Source: Zhengitettix transpicula | Lineage: Eukaryota > Arthropoda > Insecta > Orthoptera > Tetrigidae | Reading direction: 5' to 3' | Assembly (NCBI GenBank): GCA_037074705.1 | Contig: CM073591.1 | Location: forward strand, 131,385,032 to 131,449,031 | DNA: 64,000 nucleotides | Shown: one piece after another, positions 43,554 through 56,505 of the stretch | How positions within the stretch are numbered: position 1 is the stretch's first letter | How the letters are laid out: the number at the start of each line of letters is the position of its first letter | The notes under the pieces: generated by a model | What the model was told of the DNA's origin: nothing | Databases searched by the model: none | The model's input: only the letters and a program-made list of their open reading frames with translations | Made by a program: the position numbers and the translations under genes

Positions 43554-46500
43554 ATTTTTTTCAATCAGACGTAAATTTTTTCATTTATAAAATTTATTGT
43601 TACAATGAATTTTATTACGAAATTATAATTCAAATGTTCATATTCCTCTGGAATATATTACGAATCATAAACAATTTTTTTCCTGATACCAATTTAACAT
43701 CCTGTAAAAATATCAATTTTTTAAAAAATAGCTAATTTTTCTTATCATTAAAATATACATTTCTCGCGTAAAAAACAAGTTGTTACATCTATACGACAGG
43801 CTGTAAATGCTTTATCTAATACTCTATAAATAAATTTTATAGGTAAGGGACATTATTTGTAATGGAATGGCTGATTACTTAGCTCTTACAAGCCTTGGGC
43901 TACCTTAAATTACACATTTTCGGATTGCAGTGGCACGTGGTCAGTGGGTCGATTCTCTTCAGTCTTATCTTCGGATTTTTTTGGTCATGAAAAATACTCC
44001 AGTGACCTTTGTGATGCGCGGCACTGACGTTGACCACTACACAGCAGCAAGTCAGCTATAACACAAATGGACAGAAACCATAGAAATTTTAATAGACTCT
44101 TTATTTGTAAATCTAATTTCATCGAGGTCACTTCACATTTTCCTACTTTAAAAAAAATAGTTATTCTAAATGTCAAAATCGTAATAAACGTCGTGTACAC
44201 TACGAAGGCACGTGGCGGGTTTTTACGACTTTTACCTCGGCCTCAGTTTTGGGAATTGAGATAGGTCCAGGATTTGTATTTGGACTTCATCCCAGAATTT
44301 TTTCGAGTGAATTGGAAAAGAGTCGGAAATCAGGATGATCACAAATACTCTAATTCGTAGCCCTGCGATTTACAAGGCGCTAGTTTGTTTTGTCATAATG
44401 CAACCTGTTACGCAAAAAATAACTAAGAGATGTAATTGACGACTTTAATGTGTAATATGCATGTGGGTGTGTGTTTTCTGCGCATGGACGTGTGTGTGGC
44501 AAATAGAGTGCCGAGAACTCATCGCAGAATTTGTCGTGTCGATTTTAAAGCTACTTCATCGCAGTTACTATTTACATACAATGGGCGAAATAGTACAAAA
44601 TATTCTGCAATTGAACAGAACAGCGTTGTTCGAGCCCTAGGACATAGAGCGCGCGATATGTGGTCGTATTTGGTTTCCATCACATAGTAATTACACGGGC
44701 CTACAGGACAATCAACGCTCTCGCCAGAGAGGAACCGCCATTTTTAGCAAGTAGAAAGAACCAATACAGCAGCGTTGAAATTAATTCACTGCAGCAGCCC
44801 AGAGGTGTAATAAAATTAAATACCTATGAATAAACAAACGGTTTGTATGTATTTCCCTTACAAAGTTTGCAAACAAAATTCACATCATAATCTTGGGCAA
44901 ATTGGACGCATTCTCTCCACTTCGGTGTATAATGCAAGCTGTGATTACTTTGAAAACAGTTCCACACTCAGTTCATTTATTATTTATAGTTTCTAAGCGT
45001 TGAAAAACAGTGGAAAATTGCGAAATAACATTCAATTAAAAATACTGAAGGACTGTGTTCCTTCATCCGCGATGGAATCAAACACAGAAGGCCACTATAC
45101 AATTAATAAATTAATTAAAATTCAAATAAGTGGGACGCGTAAAATCATTACCTGTTATAGCGGTGATTTATATCGCTGTCAATGAAGGTACGTCCTCCAG
45201 AAATATGAACTTATTTTCTAGTTGAGAGAACACGCTCGTAGTCATTTGCAATGGTTCGTAGCGACATTTTGCGTTGCCCGTGACATTAAGAAGTGTTGTT
45301 CATGTGTCCTGGTTTAGAGGAGAATGTGACTAATAATGATAGAGACAGGAAAATTTAGCAAGCGATATGCGCCAGAAGGAAAGAATAATGGACCGTTAAA
45401 ATAAAATTTCAACTGAGCAATAGGACGGAGATCGTAAACAAATCGGCCAACCCACCATTGTAATTAAATTTCAAATCCTAGAGAAGAAGTGTTCGTGTAA
45501 GCTGAGATAAACTAAATGGTACCTGAATTAAGCAGAGAAAGAAAGACAAAAACAACAACAAATGGAAGTACGTGTTGAATGGTCTCATTAACGAATGATA
45601 ACAATAATCAAGGAATACGGTAACTAAAACAACACGACGATAAAAGACGTGGAATATAGTTAAAGAAATATGGTGCGAACTAAATAAATTTTCGGTTATA
45701 TTATTCTGCTAAACGTTTTAAGCGTAGTCATTCGCATATTCATAGCTCTCATATCAAAACATCTCGTTTTTCACCATAACACAAATATTCCATCACACAT
45801 AAATAGCTGATTCCTTCCCATTAAGCTATAAATAACAGACATATTAGAGGCCAGTTGTAAAATTATTATTCTTTGCTACTTATACATTTGATTTATTTAA
45901 ACTAGTTAAATACATGCTGCCCGGTCACAACTATTTATGCTCATTCAGTACTGCAAATAAGGACGACATTTGACTGACTTTTATAAACATTTCCATTCAT
46001 AAAGCTGTCCCGTCGCGCGCAAATCGAGACTTCTCGTATTTCCCATTATTGATGTCACCGTCTCGGCTCCACAACAATACCAACAACAGAACGACTATTC
46101 GGCTCGCTAAAATGTTATTAAAGCGTTATTTATCAACGTCACCAATAACATGTTTGTATAGAACTCGGAAACCGTAATTAGTCATTAAAATGAATTATGT
46201 TTCCTTCGATTAGACAAGTTTTATGCGATGATAAATAGTTTAGCACGCCATTGATTCATACTCAACTACAAACGAGCTATTAGTCCTTTCTCTAGAAGTT
46301 CGTGTTAGCATAATCGTTGGCTTCAGGATGAGCCACCATTGAAATCATCACGGAGCCGGAATTCAGGTTAATGTTATCTATCGCAGCCATCATGGGATAA
46401 TCATTTTTGACATGACATAAATAGAAATAATACTTTAAATATTTAAAATTTAAGTAAAATTAATTTTAATGTTAATAATTCAATTAGTACAATTAATGGT

Positions 46501-47329
46501 TATATTTTAGAGTATCTGTGTGCCTGGTGTTTCCCGTGTACTTATTTATATAAACCCGAAAAAGTATTTAATTCTATATTAATCTTTAGTCAAGAAGTGA
46601 TTTAAGCTAAATCTAACTGTTCCTAGTTCCGTACATACTTTCGACCGATAGTGCATTAATTGAATAGCTATAAAATGCATTGAATTTTATTGCACCAATC
46701 CCAACAAACATACCTTCTAATTTCTTATACTCCTTGAGTATTGCAGAATATAATTGTCTATCAGCCTTCAGACATTACGAAAGATTAAATTGATTGTTAG
46801 CTAGATTCACAATGTAAACAAATATTCGTCATATTGGAGACACTAATATGGCGCGAAAATTAACTTACATTTTCCGCAAGGATCGTAAAGTATTTCGTAT
46901 GTTTTATTATCATTCCATGGATAAAATTATACTTTTATTCAATGTAAATATTTCATTTCATTACGGAAAAATGAATTATTTTCTTTGTTCGTCGCGCAGT
47001 AACGTCTCTCTCTCTCGCGTGACGTCATTGTCTCCTCGTGCACAGTAATTTAACACTTAATGATCACGTTTTTCACTTATAATTCTTTCCACATTTACGC
47101 TAGAGGTTTCTCACTCCCACAGTACCATTTCTCGTGTTTTGAAGAATATATGTACCAATTTTTGCTGCAATCTGACAACACGCGTTTAAATTTGCATAGA
47201 AATCAACGTAAATTCATACATACAAATATACATTCTTTTGTATTATATAGATTAAAGATTCTAACTATATATATATATATTCATTACTCCTTTCCTCATT
47301 CTGAAATCGTATCTCGATGAAAGATATTT
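43554..47329. other. Longest stretch without a recognised element
   Basis: 3.8 kb with no repeat copy, no RT or transposase motif and only short open frames of no recognisable kind. G+C rises a little around 44400-44750. An AT microsatellite lies at about 47260-47280. If the window holds host regulatory or intronic sequence, this is a likely place, but nothing in the sequence shows it. Confidence 0.4.
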
Positions 47330-48115
47330 TCAAGTGAAGTTTGGAGAAGTAGTCTCCGAACTATATCCAATTAGATCCGGAGTCCCCAGGGAAGCGTTTT
47401 GGGGCCTGTCCTATACGTTCTGCACACGACTGGCATACCCACTAGCTTCAACGCAACTATCGCTACCTATGCTGACGATACCCCTATCATTGTTACTCAT
47501 CACGACCCCGATACAGCTACTCAAACCCTGCAACACAATCTAATTATATCTGTAGTTGGTTCAGAAAGTGGCGCTTTAAAATAAATATCTAAAAGTCGGT
47601 GCAAATTACTTTCACTAAAAGAAGAGGCATTGTTCCTGAGGTAACCATAAATGACAAACCTTTGCCGCAGACGGACTGCGTGAAGCACTTGGGAATGCAC
47701 ATAACACGGAGAAACCATATTTGGCCGAAGAGAAAACACCTCAGACTAAAACTTAAGAATTATTATTGGTTGATTGGCCGAAATTCGTTGCTATCGACGT
47801 CTAATAAACTGCTGATATATGAAACTACAATAAAACCAATATGGAGCTGCGGGATTCAGCTCTGGGACTCTGCATCGAACTCCAATATCGAGATCCTTGA
47901 ACGTTTTCAATCGAAGACTCTTCGCATCATCAGCCCTTCTACGTCCCTAACACATAAATACGGAAAGACTTAAATGTGGAAACAGCTAAAGAAGAAATAG
48001 TGAAGTGCAGCGACTGGGAATCCCAACCCTCTAGCATCGACTCTAATTGACAATAGTGAACCAGTGCCAAGACTGAAACGTTTTAAATCATAAGACCTTC
48101 CTTACCGATTTTAAC
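47330..48115 (+). pseudogene. Jockey-type LINE, C-terminal part
   Basis: Plus strand: GPVLYVLHTTGIPTSFNATIATYADDTPIIVTHHD (47399-47584; intact YADD) in one frame. A shift follows, then a 124-residue frame (47599-47973) with FTKRRGIVPEVTINDKPLPQTDCVKHLGMH, KNYYWLIGRNSLLSTSNKLLIYE, TTIKPIWSCGIQLWDSASNSNIEILERFQSKTLRII. A final shifted piece reads LNVETAKEEIVKCS, PVPRLKRFKS-like residues and DLPYRF near 48110. This is textbook jockey ORF2 order. It is the best preserved jockey piece here, with about three frame breaks; the front half is missing. Confidence 0.92.
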
Positions 48116-51100
48116 TCCAGCATCATGACAAATATATACAAACTGTACGAAAACTCATAAGGAGAAACGACAATGAGTTGTAATTACTTAAAATCTGATT
48201 TACTCATTGTCATCACCGTATCAGACTGCAAATATATAATTTCACAAAAAAAATTATATTCTAGTTTTAGCTTTAACGTCACTAATTTTGTATTTGGACA
48301 ATAGATTATGGAGTACAGACGAAAATTCTTTCGACAGATAAGTTAAATATACACTTAAAGAAAATAGAAGTGCATAATTTGTGACTGGTTTAAACCTGAG
48401 ATTTGGATTAATAACTATATACTTTTAACTTCCACATTCCTTAAAAGTATTGCGGCAACTTGCAGTCATTAATGTACTGTGAAAAAATTCGAAGCTTTAG
48501 TAATATATCACCTACGCCGTATCCCCCCCCCCCCCCCACTGGTTACAGTTACAGGAGTGTCTCATTGATGAACACCATTTGACATTTCTATAGTAAAAAT
48601 TAACAATTAAAATTACAGCGTTCTGATTTCTGACGTCATAAATTCTGGACAACAGATGTCATTGTTTGCGCAGTCGTTAAGCCCTCTCGTTACATTGAAG
48701 AATAGTAAACATTAAAATTATATATTTTGTAGACACCTAAATCAATACTTCTGGAATCATACGAAATTATGCGTACAATTGACTACTCGTTATAACCAAA
48801 TTTCTTCATATATCGAAACCTTGTCTCAACAGCGAATTAGAATATTTTTGTGAGAATTTAACTCGAAATCTTAAAAATTCAGAAGTATGACAAAACTTCC
48901 CGTGTTAGTATCTGACAAAGTGCAAGTAATGCTAGTAACGATTGTATAGAAGTGTTAGAAAATTCACAAAGAGGAAGACTGAAACCTACTACGCGAGTAA
49001 TGGCGTTTTCAAAACGAAACAGAAAATATACTGTCTTCCACACATTTGATTTTTGCCGTGTACGCAGAATGGCATATTTTCCCAATGCTACCACACTTAG
49101 ACGTCGAAAAGAAAAACTACCTTAAAATGGCCTCGAGCATTCAAGGTATTCATTTCGACAGGCTCTCTGGCTCGTATTCGCGCTGCGCGTGATTTGTTAC
49201 GTTGTGTGTTAAAAACGAATGGGAAACACCCGGTATAGTCTCGGAAACCAAACACAGGTGAGCCATTAACTTAGTTGTGTGTTATTGTTGAGCTCTTATA
49301 CTGTTTTCATATATGAATTTTCGCTAGAAGTTTGGGGAAGTACGCCGTGACATTGTAAGCATCCGAGAAAAATATATATAGATAAAGTTCTGCCGAAAAA
49401 TCAACTCTGAGGCAGTTTTACACCCTTTCAAAACGTAATATTATTTTGCAGAAAAGTCAATATGTTTCAAACGTTCTGTAATGTACGTTTTTATCCAGAC
49501 TGACAACGGTCAAATAAAAATATTTTTTCACCTCTCATAATTGGTTATATTATAGGAAAACATTATTGACATTTTTCTTATTATTTTAGAATATCATAAA
49601 ATAACTTTCTACGGAAGTAGTTGATATTATATCCCTGAGTTATTCGTCACAATAATTTGAAATACATAGAACATCACACCAAAACCAAAAGCGTCCGCAA
49701 TATTTAGCCTTTATTATATCACTCATAGTGATACTAACAGTATCGGCCTGTTTATTTTGACGTTATCTAAGAAAAATTAAATTCTATGGACCATTTTGGT
49801 TTTAGTGTGATTTAATTTCTATAAACGCTTTAGAAAATTCTTCAACAGAAATAAATAGCATTTCTCAGAAAAAGTACAAGTATTAAGTTGGATGCAATTT
49901 TTTCAGGCGAAGCATCAAAACGTAATAATTATGATTAACTGATATTTTAATTTTGAAATAATTAAACAAACTGGCTATAAGTCAGAAAAAATCATGATTG
50001 CCAATATAACTCATGAAAATATAATTTCAAGACCTTTCATTTTATTTATTCATCAGGTATACATTGCAGTAGGACTTGGAGTGTTACAAATAATTTGTAT
50101 ACAATGCCAAGTTCTACAATTAATATATAATATAATATAAACATATTTATAAAGTACAGTTTGTGTTCAATTTCAAAGGTTCTCTTGCTGCCCTGCTTAT
50201 TGTAACAGAAAAAAATATTTATAATACTTCAAGTCCTAATTTAATCCAATGTACACATGATGTCTGAAATTAAGGGCGAAGTTGTTAAACTATATTACTA
50301 TGAATAGCTTTGTCAATTTGTAATTTTTTTCTGATTTATGGACAGTTTATTTATTTATTTCAAAAAAGTTTTGCGGATAAGAGCAAAAATATCCTTGGCT
50401 CTTGGTTAATATCAGAAATAATAATTATTTTATAAGTAATATATATTAAATAAGAACTGATATTCTTTGAGATCTTGTGTATTATTTACTTTAAGAGCCT
50501 TAAAAAAGTATTTGGTGTAGTTTGTTCATATAATTTGAACCTGAGTATCAGACTTACGATTTTGTAATATGGGCACTGAAAAATACATAACTGAACATCG
50601 TCCAAGTGATAGGTATAAAATTTTACTATAAAAATAATTTGTGCAGTGTGTGAAAATTTCTTTTCCAATTTATGCCGTTTTGCCAACCGAACGTTGGAAT
50701 TTGCATCATCTATCAGCCCCAAATCATTTATTTATTTATGACCAGTTTTACTGATCCACGTGACAAATTCTCATAATGGTTCGACATTCAGTGCGTAGAA
50801 ATAATATATAACTTATAACACCTATATCAACGTTTTGGCAGGTGTGATATTGTATTCCTTATCGTCAGAAAGTAAAAACTCTTGAGAGTGCTTAAATCCT
50901 TATGATGTCATAAATCATAGTTTCAGTGTGTTCCATGTTAGGACAGAACCGTTAGTTTACTCGTATATCTGAAGAATCAAAAATGGAAAAATATTTACTA
51001 GCTGGCTTCAGTATCAGGAAAGCCGAGCACCGAAAATATTAATGCATTATATTATATTGTAACAAACTTTCTTCGAAATATTCCATTTACTCATCTTCAA

Positions 51101-51189
51101 AGACATTTCCTTCATTTTTTTTATAACATTATTTTTCAAATTATGTCGATTTAACGAATCTTCAATTCAGGTGATTTCTGTGTTTCAGA
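48116..51189. other. AT-rich stretch with a C homopolymer and one lone motif
   Basis: Contains 15 consecutive C at 48523-48537. A solitary arm near 50832-50868 reads on minus CTGACGA, about 24 bases, then CAAAACG. A 78-codon minus frame at 50486-50722 resembles nothing certain. Otherwise nothing recognised. Confidence 0.4.
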
Positions 51190-51385
51190 CCATTCATTTT
51201 TATTTATTTATACTCGCAGAGGTCATTAGCGACTTAGTTCTCTGTTTCATTTATCCTTGTCGGGGAACTGATTGAAGGGAGTTATCCAGTATGGAAACAG
51301 ACGCACACAGCAAGTCCTCGCCGGGATTCGAACCCGGGACCTCGGTGATGCGAGAAAACGCAACCTCTACATCATAGGTCGGCAG
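51190..51385 (-). mobile_element. tRNA-derived SINE, copy 2
   Basis: On minus: a tRNA-like head with perfect box B GGGTTCGAATCCC (51323-51335 on plus) and a box A-like tagaggttgcg. The same body as copy 1 follows (cagttccccgacaagg, gtcgctaatgacc), then a tail rich in ataaataaataaa. Confidence 0.83.
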
Positions 51386-51744
51386 ATTGATTCTTATTCC
51401 CATAAAATCTTCCAAATTTAGAGAATATAAAACTTTCAAGTCCTTTTATTTTCTGACAAATACGTCCTCCACCATCAACGTTTTATGTTCTTGAAAAGAA
51501 TTTTAACGTCGAGTGTCTGTGGTCACCTGAAATATTTCCCTCTGTTTCACATAAACAAACTGTGGGGTGACTATTTAAATTAATGGCCTTGTTACAGAAA
51601 ATAATAAAATAACCTGATCAATGTAGTGAAAGCCGTCGATTTAATTAATTTGGTTAGAATAACGAATTTAATATATTAATTCACAGAAAAACTTTCACTT
51701 TTGTCTTTGTTCATTTAACGCTGAAAATTTTAATAATTTTTGTA

Positions 51745-52080
51745 TTTGATTTGATTTATTTATTCCATTAGTCCTCGTGTGAGGAAATAGGATACGTCAT
51801 TGCATAAGATTACAATATACTTATTGGGTCCTACAATTAATAATAATTAGAAGTTAACATAAACATAAATAAAAATCTGGAACACCAATTTCCCTGTCTA
51901 ACATAACTAAAAGTACCATATAGTAGTAATATTATATATAATATTAATAAAAATTCTTTAACGATACCTAGGGTATAATATTTACAGTATTCAAACAAAT
52001 TCAATACGCACCAGGTAAAAAAATTAATATTTAGAGAATTGACCAACATAAAATATGGATTTAATCATCACTAAATTAAC
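51745..52080 (-). mobile_element. LINE 3' UTR fragment, same family as 9.6-11.4 kb
   Basis: Matches 9575-9890: attagtcctcgt(g/a)tgaggaaatagg, ttccctgtc(t/c)aacataa, ctagggtataatat. The tail at the left end (tttgatttgatttatttatt) is the antisense of an A-rich simple tail. Truncated just inside the 3' UTR, so no coding part is left. Confidence 0.75.
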
Positions 52081-52129
52081 ACTTAATATTGAAAACAATG
52101 AATTCGTCTAATTTCCAGAAATCCCTTAG

Positions 52130-52692
52130 TCGATGACAACAGATTCGCAAATTGAGATTGACGAGAATCTTCAGTGGAATCCACATGTCGACTTACTCGC
52201 CGATAAACTTCTTCGCATGCTTGTCTATAGAATATCTAACCTGCCAACTTGACCTAAGCTCCGCGAAAATAGTTTATTATGCTTAATTTTAATCCAATGA
52301 GTGGTACGGATTAACTAGTTGGGGACTATGCGCTCTCAGCTCTGAAATATTCAAACTGAAAAGAGGTATTGAAATATTATTCGTCAAACACTATGGAAAA
52401 TTGAAAACTCTCTTTATACGCGTAGGAATCTTAACGTTCTCCGCGTCCATATATTAGAAATTTTTAAATATGTGATTCTTACCCAACAAAAAATTTCAGG
52501 AACACGGAATCAGGAACCATATCAGTTAAACATCGTTTTCACCTTTAAAAGAGCAGTATATCTTGATCCATATCGGAAGATATAAAAAATTTACAATATT
52601 AACCATTACATCAAAGTTTGTAAAATCTCTTCTGCTACAAGGAGCTTGGTACTCTGTTCCTGAATTTATCAATCGATCTGTAGCCAATTAAA
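52130..52692 (+). pseudogene. LINE ORF2 C-terminus, related to the 9.6-11.4 kb element
   Basis: Plus-strand pieces: NLQWNPHVDLLADKLLRM, SAKIVYYAYF-like, SEIFKLKRG, NLNVLRVHILEIFKYVILTQQ, and at the end SLLLQGAWYSVPEFINRS before a stop near 52690. The last piece lines up with ILLKAAFYSVQEFLDRYPNN, the C-terminus at 10099. The intervening frames carry many stops. Together with the neighbouring 3' UTR in opposite orientation, it shows two separate insertions of this lineage. Confidence 0.78.
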
Positions 52693-53213
52693 TTAATTTT
52701 TTTTAATAGTGCAGAATCAGTGTGTGTATACTAGGACGTTTTATTGTCTCACGAATTGCCCTAATGTTTCCATTTGTTTCATAACATTATTAAATATCCA
52801 TTGACTCTTGTCTGGGTCCGGATTCATATAAAAGTGCCTGGTTATCTGTGAAGAATAGCTTATACTTACAAATAATTTATTTTAAATGAAATTTTCATTT
52901 TATCTTTTACTAGTATATTTTATATAATTTTTCATTTATATATTCTGTGTATTGTTTTTTATTGTGTAGCTTAAAGTAGTTTTGTTTTGCACTCATTAAT
53001 ATATTTTATAGTGGCATCCTTGACTTTTCATATTTCTTCAGTACAGAAATAATGTATTCAATAATAAAAATAAATATAATTAATGTAACAGCCATTAGTA
53101 AAGATATTTATCATATAAATTTACATAAAACAGAAAACGTTTGTATGGTGCTAGGATAATTTAAATTTTGTTGGTAATTCTATTAGATGTGGTAACAAAT
53201 TTGGATGAACATA
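52693..53213. other. AT-rich stretch, nothing recognised
   Basis: May include the decayed RT part of the Penelope-like element that follows, but I could read no RT motif in it. Confidence 0.4.
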
Positions 53214-53474
53214 AAGTGTTATATAGGCCAAACGAAGCGTAAGTTTCGAACCAGAATTTAAGAACATTTTGCAAATTTAAAACAATATTTTTTAACAAAA
53301 CATGTATGCATTAATAATCACACAATTGATTGGATAAATATAGACATTTGAAAAGTTGAATGTAATTATTATCCTCGACTAATGAGCGAAATGCTGCGAT
53401 CCAATACAAATTCAATAAATTTCAAAAGTGACATACAAAATTTATATTCCATACATGATTCAGTTTTACTATGA
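53214..53474 (+). pseudogene. Penelope-like element, GIY-YIG endonuclease fragment
   Basis: Penelope-like retroelements encode a reverse transcriptase joined to a GIY-YIG nuclease. One continuous frame of 86 codons plus stop reads KCYIGQTKRKFRTRI, a stop, EHFANLKQYFLTKHVCINN, HTIDWINIDI, a stop, then YPRLMSEMLRSNTNSINFK and a final YSIHDSVL. CYIGQTKRKFxTRIxEH is the core of the GIY-YIG fold. The NNHTIDW and L(M/I)SEM...INxK pieces fit the C-terminal half of the Penelope nuclease, where the catalytic Glu lies in the SE motif. Two in-frame stops show it is inactive. The upstream reverse transcriptase is not readable. Confidence 0.85.
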
Positions 53475-54346
53475 TTCAAAATTATGTATACTTAATATTT
53501 CGAAAGGTGAAGACAACAAATGTGATAGAAGAGCCGGAACAAGCAATAATAACAAAATAAAACTGTTGGTGGATAAAAAATACAGAATAATAAAAAGAGA
53601 TAGGTCTTTATAGATTTTTATCGAGAAAAAATTCGAATAAAGTAGAAGAAATAAATATGAGCAATATTGAAATAGAAAATATGAAAGAAAAAATAAATTA
53701 CTGAAGTATGAAATATATCAGAGATCTGACAGAAGAAATAGAGAAGTTTTTTTATCAATCATGGGATAAATGAATATAAAATAACATTTATCCTTATTTA
53801 ATTTAATTTAATTTATGGCTGTTTAATAATATGAAGGATAAGATAGCACAGCATGAATTTAAAAATGTATGTGAATTGAGTTGCTGTATTTGCGGGAAAA
53901 AAACTAAATTAAGCATACTGGAGCCGAGATAAATAATAGAATCAATAACCACAAGTCTAATATGAAAGATAGTTCCAAATGTAATACTGCATATGAAGAA
54001 AAATCACCACGATGTTGATTGGATAATATTAATATAATTGGAAGGGAAAGTAATAAGTTAAAGAAATGGAAATTATTATGATATAATTAAAGAATGAAAA
54101 GGTTTTGAATAAGAGAACCGAATGAGGTTAAATTATAACAATTTATTAGTAAGGTTAGTATACTATTTCAATATGAAATTACTTTAGGGGGAAAGTGATG
54201 GTTTTTTAAGAGGAAATTATTAAATATAATTGGATAATTGGAGAGTTTTGGGTAGCGTAAGTTAGTAATTATAAACAAGGTACCTCGAAACGGTATTATG
54301 GTTGTTTATTTTATCTAACGTATTAATTGTAGATATGCTTTTACGG
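53475..54346 (+). other. Probable remains of the Penelope-like element's 3' region
   Basis: AT- and purine-rich sequence. Around 53960-54060 a plus frame reads SNMKDSSKCNTAYEEKS and DNINIIGRESNKLKKW, which resembles the C-terminal end of another GIY-YIG nuclease domain. It may come from a second, more decayed Penelope-like copy. Evidence is thin. Confidence 0.35.
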
Positions 54347-54372
54347 TTGATAAGGGCCAATCGGCCTAAAGC
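54347..54372 (+). ncRNA. Hammerhead-like motif downstream of the Penelope nuclease
   Basis: TTGATAA (54347-54353), then GGCC-AATC-GGCC, a 4-bp stem with a 4-base loop, then TAAAGC. This has the order of the central hammerhead core (CUGANGA, helix II, GAAA) with substitutions at the C3, G and G positions. It would not be expected to cleave. Helices I and III cannot be confirmed by eye. Confidence 0.35.
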
Positions 54373-56505
54373 TTCTGAATAAATGATTATTTTAAGAAGT
54401 GGAGGATATTGGTTTACTTACTGCCTATATTTGTTTCAAAGTCAACAATTGACTTCTTCATTATATTTTTTTTAGATGCAACTTCAGAGGTCTCTGATCA
54501 TAGGGAAGAAACGTTATTTGGCAAATGGCTATATTATATTTATAATATTGATTTTATAAATAAAAATAAATCTTTCCTGCGTCTGTCAGTCCATTTCTAT
54601 AGTTAATTTTATTACCCTCACTTATCTAAAATTTGAATTGAGTTAATTCCATCATCACTTATTTTTTAAATATATTTTTTTCATTATACTGTTTCAGGTT
54701 TTTATATCTGATGCACGAGATGTAACTTTGCTACTGAAGTTTGTCAAAAGCCCCGCTGCAGCGCCATACTTGAAAGCTGTTCAGTGACGGGGCTATAAAA
54801 TGAACGTAAAGTTTCAACAGGAGAAGTTCGCGAAACATTTTTCATAAGATGACCGCAAAGAATGCCGGTGTAGAGTGGACGGATGCCCATGTGGTTGATG
54901 TATGAGGCGGCGCGTTTGATGTGGGTCTGCCCCTCTCGAAGTCACTCCGGCCTACAGCACTGCACTGCCAGCGCAGACTCACAGAAAATGCTTCTATTAC
55001 CACTATCACAGCGTATGAAGTCCGCAAGGCATCGGAATAAATAGCCCCGGCAATAAAATCCCTCTACGCTACAGAAGAAGCGTGTGACGACAGACGCAGA
55101 AAGTCATTTATCCGCAGCTTTCAAAAATGATTTATTCTGAAACGCAAGTCAGCTTAAACCTATTTTAACGAGATAGAGAAATTCCTAAAAATAAATAGGA
55201 AATAGAACTCTCGGAAATATTCGAAAAAATAAATAAAAATCCACAAATACCTTAGGATATAGTCGTCAGTACTAATATGACACGGAGAGAACACGTGCAT
55301 GAAATAAATATTAATAACTTCAAAGACGTATTCATTTCATCCATCTGAGGAGGATACCTCAAAAAGACACAAAAGTTACAAGAAATAAATGCTAAAGCTT
55401 GAATCATCGCGGGACTATAATCATAATCACTGGCACTACTGGACAATTCATCATCGTCGGTAAATTATTACTTGTATTTAAAAATTCAACGGCAGACGCT
55501 ACTTACTAATACTGGTAACTGTTTCTTTATACACAGTCAATTATGCACGAATAATTACAGGAAAGTCCAATCAATGAAATTCGAAAAAAAAAATTAAAGT
55601 TAAACGAAACTCAAACTAAAAATTGGCCTAACTGTATTTTTATGACCATTTAGTTGTATAATTTGGGGACTTATAGAATTACCAATTTTGAATTGCAGAT
55701 TTTTTTCTTCACCTAGGGTATTCGAAAAATAAATAAAAAAACGTAAATTTTTTGATATCTCAATCCAATCAATTGGCGTAAAATTTAGCGTTGCCAGAGG
55801 TGTAATTCTTCATATCAGTACTTGAGTGAAATGGAGACTGATTGAAGCACTGATTTAAAAAATATATTATTTCGGCCAAATATGACCGTTGTCCGACAGC
55901 TGGTCAAATTAAAGTAGTATACTTTCCTTTTTTAGTTACACATCGCTTCGTGCATACAAATAATTTATTTTTCTAATAAAATTGAAATAATATTTCATTT
56001 CTTTCTTATTCAGCAAACATGAATGAAGTTAACGAATAGTTTGAACCTGGGCAGCAGAAGCAGCACTGAAAACTAAAGAGAAAAATTAGTGACATATTCA
56101 CTATATGTTATTTGGTTCTAATTTTTAGTTTGTGCCCTTTCCCGAGAAAGTAGATCAACTATACTATCAAATAATTTAAACTGAATTAAAAAAATGAATG
56201 ATTCACTTATTTCAGCTTCCTTCCCGTGAAAGCTTCCAAATTCCCAGTGACGTATTTGCATGAATTATTTTTCAAATAAAGTTATTTTTAAGTCTAAGTT
56301 GAACAGTGTTGTTCCAAAAAATTTATTCTTCGGTTAAAATAATATTAAATTTACAGTGTACAACGTATATTTTATTTTCTAACTCTAGTAAACGTAACCT
56401 CTAAATCGTCCTTAGACATTGTGTGATTGGACTCTGCCTAAATCTCGAACCTGCAATCTAAAGCAGCTATCCTACACATTCACTTTTGACTCATTTCTTC
56501 ATTCA
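54373..56505. other. Unassigned stretch with a GC-richer block
   Basis: Bases 54720-55110 are GC-richer than the surroundings, but neither strand gives a recognisable protein. The remainder is AT-rich and featureless. Confidence 0.4.

Noticed and set aside
43554..47329. Looked for host exons in the longest element-free stretch
   Set aside because: No frame with recognisable domain, no consistent splice-site-bounded coding segment and no codon bias visible by eye.
48523..48537. Run of 15 C as a possible functional G-quadruplex or i-motif site
   Set aside because: A single homopolymer without further C or G tracts nearby; most simply a microsatellite.
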